Below are positions 1-8,537 of a DNA stretch of 64,000 nucleotides, one piece after another. A program made the translations under genes and the position numbers. Source of the DNA: Cytobacillus citreus (lineage in GTDB: Bacteria; Bacillota; Bacilli; Bacillales; Cytobacillaceae); assembly GCF_018343665.1 (NCBI RefSeq), contig NZ_JAGYPM010000001.1, forward strand, positions 901,619-965,618. The letters run 5' to 3'. Position 1 is the first letter of the stretch; every line of letters begins with the position of its first letter. Below the pieces are notes generated by a model. The model had not been told where the DNA came from and made no database searches. It saw only the letters and a list, made by a program, of their open reading frames with translations.

Positions 1-2
1 CT

Positions 3-269
3 GAATATCAGAAACTATTAAAACAATATCAGATGATTGGCAGCATGAGCCGCAAAGGAAACTGTTACGACAACGCTTGTATCGAGTCCTTTCACGGTAT
101 TCTTAAACGTGAACTCGTTTATCAAACTAGATACAGAACAAGAAATGAAGCCAGAAAATCGATCTTTGAATATATCGAATTCTTCTATAATTCAAAGCGA
201 ATTCATTCAACTCTTGACTATCACACACCTAATGAATTTGAGAAAATGTATGTTCAAACAGTGGCATAA
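3..269 (+). CDS. IS3-family (IS150-like) transposase, C-terminal end, cut by window edge
   Basis: The reading frame is open from base 3, so the gene begins before the window and only its last ~88 codons are visible. It is the C-terminal half of an IS3-family OrfB integrase core (rve domain). Visible marks are the NCYDNACIESFHGILKREL stretch, which carries the catalytic Glu of the DDE triad, then the YIEFFYNSKRIHSTLDYHTP segment typical of IS3/IS150 transposases. The protein cuts and joins IS ends. It is followed within 10 bases by a perfect inverted repeat. Family assignment is firm; whether the whole element is intact cannot be seen. Confidence 0.9.
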   Translation, partial: EYQKLLKQYQMIGSMSRKGNCYDNACIESFHGILKRELVYQTRYRTRNEARKSIFEYIEFFYNSKRIHSTLDYHTPNEFEKMYVQTVA

Positions 270-275
270 AATTTT

Positions 276-326
276 CCTGCACAAAAAAGTTTAAAAATGG
301 TTTTCTTTTAAACTTTTTTGTGCAGG
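276..326. repeat. Perfect 21-bp inverted repeat with 9-nt loop after the transposase
   Basis: Bases 276-296 are the exact reverse complement of 306-326, separated by nine bases. The arm starts CCTGCACAAAAAAG. It begins six bases after the transposase stop. It may be a transcription terminator, or the IS terminal repeat abutting a second inverted copy left by another insertion. The sequence alone does not decide between them. Confidence 0.8.
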
Positions 327-378
327 CCACCAAGCGATAGCGCGGTAGAAAATCTGTGTCTATTTTCTTGACATAGTA

Positions 379-1863
379 TCACGATTTCATTAGGACGGAA
401 ATTTCACGTTGAATATCCATTCGAAGCTGTTTGTGTATATGTTCTCTTCCTGCCACTGTATAAGGAGTCAAACTTTGAGTGAAGTTCATGGTGTTCCTCG
501 TTTTTACATTGGCAAGAGGGAATAGGTAAACACGGGCTACTTTAAATGTTTTGAAACCCAAACCGTAGAACTTTCTATAAGTTGGTGATGGGTTTGTAGG
601 ATGTTCATATTTCCCGACAGATTTAAGACGATTGTACATGAAGGTTCGCAAATCTATAGGATAAACGTGAGAACTCAATATTGACATGCGTTGCTCGATT
701 GAAGTAGTTATGGATTCCTAATACAAAACTATTAAAGAGTAGTGCATTTTGTGCGGTTGGTGAGGCTTTCAGTTTTTAGAATACGCTTTTTGGCCTCTAC
801 CTTGATATTTCGCTTTTTATTTGCTTTTATGCCTGTATGTGCTACTCTCTTTTTCCCTTTTCTATTCGCCTGGATGGTAAATCCGAGGAATTCAGATTCA
901 CGTTTTCGTAGATTAATAATCTGTGATTTTTCAGGCGAAATGTCTAGTTTCAAACGTCCTTTTAAATATTGCCTTACGGCATGAAACCACTTTTGAGCAG
1001 TTTTCCAATCTCGACAGAGAATTTTAAAATCGTCTGCATAACGCACCAAGTATCCTTCTTTAAGAGTGGTACGTTTTTTAGCGTACAATTGACCTTCCCT
1101 TGTTTTATAAGGTTTAGTCAAAGGGAAGAATTCCCATTGGCTAGATACCCACTGGTCTAAATCGTTAAGCACAACGTTTGAAAGCAACGGTGATAATAAC
1201 CCTCCTTGCGGTGCCTTTTATGGGTATGCCTTCGCCATCAATTTCAGCTTTTAGCATTTTGGCAATACACGCTAGGACCTTTTTATCTTGGATACCTATG
1301 TTCCACAGCTGTTTTATGAGCAAAGTATGGTTAATGTTATCAAAGAAACCTTTGATATCAATATCCACAACATAATGAAGTGTAGCTTGATTGATAAGAA
1401 ATTGTACTCTTGCCATTGCATGATGGGTAGACCGAAGAGGTCTAAATCCATAACTGTGTTTATAGAATTGAGCTTCTACTATGGGTTCCAGTACTTGTCT
1501 AAAACTTTGTTGTATAATTCGGTCAAGAATACAAGGAATTCCAAGAGGTCTTAATTTGCCATTATCTTTTTCGATAAGTTTCCGTCTGACTTTCTTTGGG
1601 CGATAGTTTTTTAGTATGTTTTGAATCTCTGTTACTAGTTCATTATCTGATAGTTTCTCAATATCATTGATGGTTTTCCCATCAGTTCCCGGCGTCTTTG
1701 ACCCCTTATTGGACTTTATGGTTCGATAAGACAATAAAATATTTTCTCTGGATGTAATAATGTCATATAGATACTTGAACGATTCACGTTTTGTGGCTTT
1801 ATCGTATAAGTCCGTAAAGGTTTCCGTCATGCCGTAGTAGTCCCAATATCGTAGAGTCTGCAC
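379..1863 (-). pseudogene. ltrA: Group II intron reverse transcriptase/maturase, multiply frameshifted
   Basis: The gene starts with GTG at 1863 behind GGAGGGG. Segment 1863-1165 carries the RT fingers and palm (GTDGKTI, KLRPLGIP, YGFRPLRSTHHA, DIDIKGFFDNI). At about 1210 the KGTPQGG motif breaks: a 2-base loss (or 1-base gain) throws the frame, and QGGLLSPLLSN resumes in the next frame. Segment 1187-732 carries the catalytic YADD box. A second shift lies near 745 and a third near 655. The last segment (687-379) has maturase X-domain sequence (MYNRLKSVGKYEHPTN), but the C-terminal HNH endonuclease is missing. Such proteins splice and mobilise their host intron; this one cannot be made as one chain. 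Confidence 0.9.
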
Positions 1864-2480
1864 TGTGGCACCCCTCCTTTTCGAGGTGATGTTCCCACGT
1901 TCTTACCCGATCGGTGCAATACACGTTTGGAAAATAATCGTTCAATTTCGTTAGACTTGGGGCTGTTCCTCCACTTCCATTACAGAAGATTCATCAGTCG
2001 TGCCCCTACCCTCACAAGGATGAATGCATTTCGGCTTGTGCCTTATAGCAACCGTTTCGGATGACAGTCCTTGTTTCAACGTTCCTTGTTTTCCAAGTCC
2101 CTTACAACGTAGCTTTCAGTTCTAGACGTAGGTGCTCCCTGTAAGCCTGTGAGCTGGATACCGCCATTGTTCGGTATAGCGTATTTCAGAGGGCGCATTT
2201 TTACTCAACACCACTCACCCCATCGTTAGATGGGACATAAGTTTCCCTATGTTCAATCTTTAGACCCTTACCTTCGGAAGTTCGTCAGTTCCTTTAGGTT
2301 GGAACAATTCTCACCATATCTAGTTTTTAAGCCGTGCGGCATATCCGTTAGCATACCTTTTCTTAAAGAATGGCTTCAGCCTTCGTTCTGCCGAATCCAC
2401 CTGTACTTCAGACCTCATGACCTGTCAGTAATGACGCATGCAGGAGTATTGACGGGATGGTTTCGGGATACATGGTTCCG
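1864..2480 (-). ncRNA. Group II intron 1, 5' RNA domains (I to IV start)
   Basis: About 600 bases without a credible gene lie directly upstream of the intron RT start, the position of domains I-III in ORF-carrying group II introns. Blocks shared in order with the second intron support this. The open frame at 2230-2502 (+) inside it has no ribosome-binding site and is not a gene. Exact domain borders need a covariance model. Confidence 0.6.
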
Positions 2481-2632
2481 TCATTCCCATCCTCCATTGT
2501 AAAGTTAGGATTAATATTAGATAATCCCCTGTACTTCATGTAAGAAAACACTTATAACAGAACTTGTCGAACGGCGCCCGAATGCGGAAGAACGCCAAAA
2601 TAATAATAGGATTGCTATAAAAAATAAACCTA

Positions 2633-3952
2633 TTATCCCCAATCCAAGTTTGGATCTGGATTTGGTGATTGTGGTAAAATATCACAAATAAATCCTATAA
2701 TTTGAGTTCCATCTACTTTGATCCCTGTGCTAGTATGCTCATATTGTAGACTAGAAGTACTGTTTTCAGAGTGATAATTTCCTTTAATACTAAAAGGTCC
2801 AAATCCACCTGATGCACTCACATCAATTCTTTCAAATGCTCTTTGGTTTACTGAAGAAGACTTGTCTATTGTTAAATTAAGGTTTTTCGCTACAACAAGT
2901 GAAACAGGTACTAAAGGCATTGAAACACGAGTTTGTGGAGGAATTTGGCCATCGGATATAGGAGGTTCTCCTATACCTGGAGCCCATCTCCATGAACGGT
3001 TATCAAAAATAAAAGGTTTGTACCAAGCTCTTGAAAGAGGAATTTGTAATAAATCCACACTCATTGAAAAATTGTTTGTATCACATTCCATTCTTTCTTG
3101 TTCTTCAGTATGTTGTACCGATGTTGAAGCGCTAAATAACCCAAAATCTAAACCTGCTCCCCCTCCCCATGAAGATGATGAGTTATTTGTATATATTTGA
3201 AGATCACTGTGATCAAAAGTAAGTGTTGACCATGAGTTTGGATATGAAGTTAATGCTCCATCAGGATCATAATAAGTACGATAAAATTCATTTTGACGAC
3301 TATCTGTAGCTCTACTGTCAGTAAAATCTTGTCTCAAATTGTTATATATAATCCCGGGACCTCTTCCTGTTAATAATTTTAAAATACCAATTTTCTCTTC
3401 ATACTCATTTTTAAACCCAAGAGTTATCCAGTCATTTTTAGCTTCGTCTCTTTCTTGTTTTAATGATTCGCCATTAGTGTTCCAATCTGAAATTGTCTGA
3501 GGATCTGCATTTGGAGCATTCGCCGCATTATATAATGTTGTATATTTCTTATTAGCAAGAGTATATATTGCTTGATATTGATCATAAGTTGATTTATTGC
3601 TTCTAATAAAATTTCGACAGTCCTCAACTTGCTGTCTTTCGTTTGCTGATAATTCACTTCTAGTTAGTTGTACATTCGTAATAGCTTTTTCGTATATATC
3701 CCAAACTTTTGAACTTGATGTACTCCAAAATCCTATTGGATTTGGAATATTGTTTACTAATTGGGAAAATCCATAATGACGATTTTTATGTGTAGGATTA
3801 TTGGGATCGTTAAAAGTCAAATCTTCAGCACTAATAGCTAATCCAGGAGATGGAAAAGTAAAAAATGGTATATCTGAAGGTGTAGTATCCTCATTAGTAA
3901 AAGTAAAAAAAATTTTTGACATTAAACTGTTCATAGTTTCGTTATTAGCCAT
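2633..3952 (-). CDS. Uncharacterised 439-aa protein between mobile elements
   Basis: I do not recognise this gene with confidence. It has a good ribosome-binding site (AAGGGAAG, eight bases before ATG) and no signal peptide or membrane segment. Residues ~1-95 are Pro/Asn/Thr-rich; ~95-185 are charged and probably helical (LTRSELSANERQQVEDCRNF). The C-terminal half is Ser/Gly/aromatic-rich: WGGGAGLDFGLFSASTS, then IPLSRAWYKPFIF with RSWRW, then SGGFGPFSIKGNYHSENS. The alternating small/aromatic pattern suggests beta-strands. From memory a VDLxQIPLxRxW-type motif recurs in other uncharacterised bacterial and fungal proteins, but this is unverified. Flanked by two group II introns and an integrase remnant, it looks like acquired accessory cargo. 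Confidence 0.75.
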   Translation of the reverse strand: MANNETMNSLMSKIFFTFTNEDTTPSDIPFFTFPSPGLAISAEDLTFNDPNNPTHKNRHYGFSQLVNNIPNPIGFWSTSSSKVWDIYEKAITNVQLTRSELSANERQQVEDCRNFIRSNKSTYDQYQAIYTLANKKYTTLYNAANAPNADPQTISDWNTNGESLKQERDEAKNDWITLGFKNEYEEKIGILKLLTGRGPGIIYNNLRQDFTDSRATDSRQNEFYRTYYDPDGALTSYPNSWSTLTFDHSDLQIYTNNSSSSWGGGAGLDFGLFSASTSVQHTEEQERMECDTNNFSMSVDLLQIPLSRAWYKPFIFDNRSWRWAPGIGEPPISDGQIPPQTRVSMPLVPVSLVVAKNLNLTIDKSSSVNQRAFERIDVSASGGFGPFSIKGNYHSENSTSSLQYEHTSTGIKVDGTQIIGFICDILPQSPNPDPNLDWG

Positions 3953-4070
3953 TTTAATTCTTCCCTTCTTAAAAAATTATAATTCTAATCTAGTTTATGT
4001 AATTAAATCAATTCTATAAAGGTAATATATGTGAATTGTTAATTGAGATGCATGATAATAAAGAAGGTAT

Positions 4071-4385
4071 GTACTTGTTGATCAATATGGAGAATTTGTA
4101 AAACCTGTGGTGAAATTTCTCAAGTATAAAGACAACGCAGGTTCCGCTAGAAATACATTACGTTCCTATTGTTATGCATTGAAAATTGTTCTTTGAATTT
4201 TTAGAGGAAAAGAAGGCGGATTATATAGATATTGGCATTGATGATATGGCGGAGTTTGTAAGATAGCTTGAAAATCCCTATCGGGATATAAAGGTGACTA
4301 GTATGATCCCAACTGATAAAAAAAGAGAAGGTCCATACTATTAACATCTATTTGACAAAGTCTATGGCTTTTAACTGGCTAGGTC
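4071..4385 (+). pseudogene. Tyrosine recombinase (phage-type integrase) N-terminal remnant
   Basis: Translated in broken frames this reads as the N-terminal SAM-like DNA-binding domain of a tyrosine recombinase: VDQYGEFVKPVVKFLKYKDN, then ARNTLRSYCYALK, then, after a one-base frame change at about 4190, FFEFLEEKKADYIDIGIDDM and AEFVR. A stop replaces the next codon (probably a Trp), after which LENPYRDIKVTS continues, followed by another stop. No catalytic R..HxxR..Y domain follows. It is the relic of an integrase gene from a former mobile element. The next ~295 bases (4386-4682) contain nothing I can identify. Confidence 0.7.
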
Positions 4386-4682
4386 AATCATGTGCTCTGT
4401 CTTTATGTCTACATAAAGGGTCAATATCAAATCATCCTTCTCTTAAAAAAGTAGTTCATTTTGTTATCGAATGCTTTTGCATCTGCAAACGTAGCTTTTC
4501 TTATATACATTGAATTTACCTCTTATGAAAATATAAAGATCAAAGTATATATTCCATTTAATTACAAATAATCCTCCTCTTATTAAACTAAATTGCCCTT
4601 ATAGTTTAAGTACATTTCTTCACAATCTTATAACGGCATTAACATAAATATCCATTTGTTGTTTGGGAGTCTTATTATACAG

Positions 4683-5600
4683 ATAGGTAAGGGTTTGAAG
4701 TTATCGCTCCCTTTTCCCCCTGTTCACACCGTACGTGAGACTTTCACCTCATACGGCGTTCCAACTAATCCAATTCGATTCAATCATCAACACTTCTGAA
4801 ATTATGACATCCTCCGTGTCCCAATTCTTCCGTTTTAATAAGTCGGTGCCTCCCGTGGGAGGTAAACCTCTATTAGTCTTACAAGAACCTTATTAATCGT
4901 TTAAGAATTGTCTTGCATGGTTGAATGAATCTTTTATTAGTCTAGTGGCTATCCCTCCGCGTTCATTACACGCTTCGACGGTACTGTGCCACCACTTTCA
5001 CTGATATGAAGAAAAGTTATACAGTCGCTAGTCTCACGACTATTTTCCTTTTCAACGCTTCACCGAGAGTAAGCTCTCCACGTTATCAGCTTACAACGTT
5101 GAGTTATGTCTATTATAGAACAAACTTAGGTGCTTCCTATGAGCCTGTTAGCATTGCATGTGCCTGTAACACAAGATGGATTTTTATATAATGGATTCTT
5201 ACTCATCCACAGCTAACCCTACATTTAGTAGTAAATACATTTCTATATAACGCCATTATAGACCCGTACATTCAGAAGTTTGTCAGCAATACAGTATCTT
5301 ATTGTATGTACATTGCATTCTCACCTTATCTGTTCAACCCAAGCACCATGATTTACACCACCCCATCGGGTAGGCTTTCGTCAGCCGAACTGTTACGGTA
5401 AATTCTCATGCCTATTAGCCGAGCTTATAACACACTCTTTCTTACTAAACAGCGTGCTATTCGACGCAGGGGGAGCCTTTCAGAGCGTTACCTCCTCATT
5501 CGACTCCTCGACATAACCCTTCAGTTTTAGAATTCTAAACTGCCTGACCTTTACCGAAATTGTGTGACCACCTTTCATTTAAGTCAGGAACGTTTCGCAC
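4683..5600 (-). mobile_element. ORF-less group II intron 2 (minus strand)
   Basis: On the minus strand the sequence begins with the group II consensus 5' end GTGCG at 5600 and runs ~915 bases to a canonical domain V (4759-4726) and a domain VI-like hairpin (AAGGG...CCCTT) ending near 4683. It shares ordered blocks with intron 1. Between the 5' domains and domain V there is only a short GAGGTTTACCTCCCACGGG hairpin where domain IV would normally carry the RT gene. No RT fragment is present, so this is either an ORF-deleted or a naturally ORF-less intron needing a maturase in trans. The frame at 5006-5191 (+) inside it is spurious. Confidence 0.75.
4726..4759 (-). ncRNA. Group II intron domain V hairpin
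   Basis: Thirty-four bases on the minus strand fold as domain V: strand ACGCCGTATGAGGTG, tetraloop GAAA region, then CTCACGTACGGTGT. The catalytic triad position reads CGC rather than the commoner AGC, a variant known in some bacterial introns. Length, loop and bulge placement match the family, making this the strongest single piece of evidence for the intron. Confidence 0.85.
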
Positions 5601-5698
5601 CCATTAAATGGCCCGATTGTGGCATAATTAGAAAGAACATTTTTAAATAAATTTATTGTAAATGTAACAACTTTATTTGTATTTAAACCTCTCTATTG

Positions 5699-5905
5699 TC
5701 ATAACACTAACTCTTTTAGTTCTTTATATGCTAGGAGGAATTGCTGATATGTCTCCTGCCCCATGCTATCTTCTTTCAATGTAAACAACCGTTGAAAAGT
5801 CAGATCCTTCGCTTGATCAACTGAACATTCAAAAGCACTTATTATAAGTTTCATATACGCTATCAAATACTCTCTTCCTAATACCCCCGCATGGTTTATA
5901 ACCAT
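5699..5905 (-). CDS. Small uncharacterised protein (68 aa)
   Basis: A short ORF starting ATG behind AAAGGTGAT at good spacing. The product is a soluble, mostly helical 68-residue protein (FECSVDQAKDLTFQRLFTL, then EDSMGQETYQQFLLAYKELKE). I do not recognise a family. It lies 80 bases downstream of the chimeric flavoprotein gene in the same direction and could be co-transcribed. It has no signal peptide and no Cys pattern suggesting metal binding. Confidence 0.55.
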   Translation of the reverse strand: MVINHAGVLGREYLIAYMKLIISAFECSVDQAKDLTFQRLFTLKEDSMGQETYQQFLLAYKELKELVL

Positions 5906-5986
5906 AATTTTATCACCTTTATTCTCAAATGGGTTTTCTTTAAAGTAGTAAGGGAAGCACTAAGCCCCCCTTTTTACACTAACTAT

Positions 5987-7624
5987 CTAATTACATGAAG
6001 TTGAATCATCACAACAAGATGTTTTTGTATTTAAATTCACACTACACACACCAGTTTCGGGTAAGTCCAGTTCCACTTTTTTTGCAGATTCAATATCTCC
6101 ACTTAGATAGGCCACAACTGATCTAACCTGTTCGTAACCTGTCGCCATTAAGAATGTTGGAGCACGGCCATAGCTTTTTGCACCAACAATATAAAAACCT
6201 TTATCTGGTTGGCGCAATTCTTTTTCTCCATGTGGACGGACGGTGCCACAACTATGAATATTTGGATCAATAAGTGGAGCTAAAGCATCAACACTTTCTG
6301 TTGAAGAATCGATAGATAATCTTATTTCATTTATAATTGATAAATCTGGTCGACTTCCTGTATTTACTATCATCTCGTTGATTCCAATTAGGCTTCTTTC
6401 CTCAGCGTTCTGAATGCCTTTAATCTTAATTCCTTCTTGAGATCTTTTTACCACTTGGATTAGGAATGGAGTAATTACTTTTATTTTCTGATCATCTACA
6501 AGGTTGTGGATCCGGCTTCCTAACTCACCACGAGCTGCCAATGCATCCTTTTCTTCTCCACCATATGCATCTTCGACATGTCGTCTTCTCATTATCCATA
6601 TTATTTCCGTTTTAGGAAAGGACTCTTTAAGTTTAGCTAAATCTAATAAAGTATTAATAGCTGAATGCCCACCGCCTATAACTGCTATTCGCTTATTGGC
6701 ATACCGTTCCTTTTCTTTCCCTAAAACATTTGGGATTCCATAAAATATTTGATCATGAAGCGATTTCTCCTCATTAAGCCATATTCCACTTGATACGGCT
6801 GGATTCGGATTTCCCCAGGTTCCAGTTGCATCAATTACAGCTCTTGCCTCAAAAGTTCTATATGATCCATTAGATTCTGTATGAATAATAAAAGGGATAT
6901 TTTCTCGGTTTAGTGTTTTCATTTTATCCGTATCCTTTTTACCAATTGATACTACCTTTGTATTTAATTGAATATATGGTTGATTTTCGCTAAGATTTGA
7001 AAGTGGTTCTAAGTATTGTTCTACGAGTTCTTTCCCTGTTGGCAATTTTTCTAATTCAGGATGTGTCCAATTATTCTGTTCCAGTAGACTCTTTGCAGCT
7101 TTATCAACGATATAACGCCATGGTGAAAATAATCGGATATGGCCCCAAGTTAATATGTTTGCACCTACTTGACTACCACTTTCTAATAAGATAATTTTAA
7201 AAAAGAGTTCAAGATGTTTCTCCTTTACGTCTTTTTCAACAAATAGCTCCTTTATAAAAGCGAATAAGATTGATTCAATACTTTCTACTTCCGATTCATA
7301 AGTGTAATCATAGAGCCTTATGTATTTTTCTGATATATAATGATGACTAAAATAAATCGCCAAATCATCACGGTTAATTTTTAATAATAGTGTTGTAACT
7401 TTGAGTAAATCGTGAAATTCAAGTATAGGGTAGTTTAATTCCATAAATATTTCATAAGGTAAATCCGAGTCTTCTTCTATGTTTGGTATTAATACGTTTA
7501 GTAAAAACTCCATTTCTGTTTTCACGACAGAAACTTGTGCCCTTCGCTTATACTTCTTCAACTGCTGCTCTAACTTTGTATTCTCGGCAACCATATTTTC
7601 ATATTTTTCTTGTGTGATGGACAT
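5987..7624 (-). CDS. Chimeric flavoprotein: unknown helical N-terminus fused to FAD-dependent oxidoreductase lacking its first FAD motif
   Basis: Residues ~147-545 match the large flavoprotein monooxygenase-like family often found in ars operons: ESGSQVGANILTWGHIRLFS, a second dinucleotide motif IAVIGGGHSAIN, the ATG-type motif VIDATGTWGNP, YIVGAKSYGRAPTF and a Cys-rich tail (TGVCS...SCCDDSTSC). In normal members ESGSQVG is preceded by only ~30 residues holding the beta-alpha-beta GxGxxG motif that binds FAD. Here those are absent; instead ~145 residues of charged helical sequence (EKYENMVAENTKLEQQLKKY, coiled-coil-like) join at about residue 145. The frame is intact and the start (ATG, 7624) has an AAGGG site. 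This looks like a recombination fusion, probably defective in FAD binding unless the new domain substitutes. Confidence 0.75.
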   Translation of the reverse strand: MSITQEKYENMVAENTKLEQQLKKYKRRAQVSVVKTEMEFLLNVLIPNIEEDSDLPYEIFMELNYPILEFHDLLKVTTLLLKINRDDLAIYFSHHYISEKYIRLYDYTYESEVESIESILFAFIKELFVEKDVKEKHLELFFKIILLESGSQVGANILTWGHIRLFSPWRYIVDKAAKSLLEQNNWTHPELEKLPTGKELVEQYLEPLSNLSENQPYIQLNTKVVSIGKKDTDKMKTLNRENIPFIIHTESNGSYRTFEARAVIDATGTWGNPNPAVSSGIWLNEEKSLHDQIFYGIPNVLGKEKERYANKRIAVIGGGHSAINTLLDLAKLKESFPKTEIIWIMRRRHVEDAYGGEEKDALAARGELGSRIHNLVDDQKIKVITPFLIQVVKRSQEGIKIKGIQNAEERSLIGINEMIVNTGSRPDLSIINEIRLSIDSSTESVDALAPLIDPNIHSCGTVRPHGEKELRQPDKGFYIVGAKSYGRAPTFLMATGYEQVRSVVAYLSGDIESAKKVELDLPETGVCSVNLNTKTSCCDDSTSCN

Positions 7625-7753
7625 AAGCTACACCCTTCCCTATTAAGTTAAAGTTAATAATTTATCATATTTATTATAATGCAAAAGTATTAAACTGTTT
7701 TTTGGTTAAAGTGGTCTGTTCAACCTGTTGTATATAATGAAATGAAACGAATG

Positions 7754-8248
7754 CTAGCTTTTATAAAGTTCTGCTTCAACAAAAACAGTAAAATAGACTA
7801 TAAAAAGCCTAGCTCCCGATATTAACTGGAATTTGGATTTTTTCCTCTGCAGTTTCAGTATTCCTAGATGAGCTTTGGCATTAATCTCAAAAGGTAATAA
7901 TACCAAAGTTTTAGTACTCGAAATAGTTAACTCATCTAATAAATCTGTATTTAAAACTGCTGCTGCACCATTTACTTCTTTGTAAGGACGATCTTCTATA
8001 TTTTGAAATCTCTCAATACGTTCAGCATCTTTAAGCATATTCCTAAAATAAAGGCGCTGCTTAATTGCATTTAGAGACTCTCCTTTTGGAGAATCATTCT
8101 TATCATCTATAATTTTAAAGCCAATGATATCCGATCCCTTAGTAGATTCATTTCGTATAGTTTTATCACCATATCGAGTTCGAGGAACCCAGAATTCTAA
8201 AACATATTCAAGAAAATCGCCTATTTTAAAAATTTTATATTCATCCAT
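7754..8248 (-). CDS. Uncharacterised protein (164 aa), possibly a nuclease-like fragment
   Basis: ATG start behind AAAAGGGGAGG. The product is soluble. Features are GDFLEYVLEFWVPRTRYGDK near the N-terminus, KGSDIIGFKIIDD around residues 37-49 and RPYKEVNGAAAVLNTDLLDE around 87-106. The order 'xGxDIIGF - acidic/Gly stretch' weakly recalls the DUF1837/HamA-type nuclease fold of defence proteins, but conserved catalytic spacing is not evident and the remaining ~60 residues (KAHLGILKLQRKKSKFQLI) do not fit. It may be a truncated or chimeric gene. I assign no function. Confidence 0.45.
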   Translation of the reverse strand: MDEYKIFKIGDFLEYVLEFWVPRTRYGDKTIRNESTKGSDIIGFKIIDDKNDSPKGESLNAIKQRLYFRNMLKDAERIERFQNIEDRPYKEVNGAAAVLNTDLLDELTISSTKTLVLLPFEINAKAHLGILKLQRKKSKFQLISGARLFIVYFTVFVEAELYKS

Positions 8249-8537
8249 ACCTCCCCTTTTTCTGTTTAAAAATTACGATATATTGTCAATCTTTTTCCTA
8301 TTAATAAAAGTAACCGTACATCGTATAGGCACCCAGTCACACGTCCTCGCCCCCCTCCCCCAAAAAAACTGTAATTTTTAATTTTTCACCGTCATACATA
8401 TTAATCAAGAGTTTAATTGAATTATTTAATAAGAGATTGAAATTAAAATAACAGTAAGGTCTACATAAAAAACATCCACTAACATACACATTTTTATTTA
8501 TTAATCTTTTATTAAAGATGAAAAGGGGGAATAATTC

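Larger units (their letters stand above)
379..2480 (-). mobile_element. Degenerate group II intron 1 (minus strand), 3' truncated
   Basis: Reading the minus strand, 2480-1864 resembles the structured 5' RNA domains of a bacterial group II intron and 1863-379 is a broken LtrA-type reverse transcriptase ORF. Several stretches (for example GGTGAGAAT, the GGGTCTA region, and CAGGCT followed by AGCACCTA) recur in the same order in the second intron at 4683-5600, so the two are relatives. No domain V or VI follows the ORF: the sequence runs straight to the IS3 inverted repeat, so the 3' end is lost. No GUGYG 5' end was found either, so the upper boundary is approximate. The element should be unable to splice. 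Confidence 0.75.

Noticed and set aside
2230..2502. 90-codon frame inside intron 1
   Set aside because: It lies within structured intron RNA on the opposite strand and lacks start signals.
5006..5191. 61-codon frame inside intron 2
   Set aside because: Antisense to conserved intron RNA blocks shared with intron 1.
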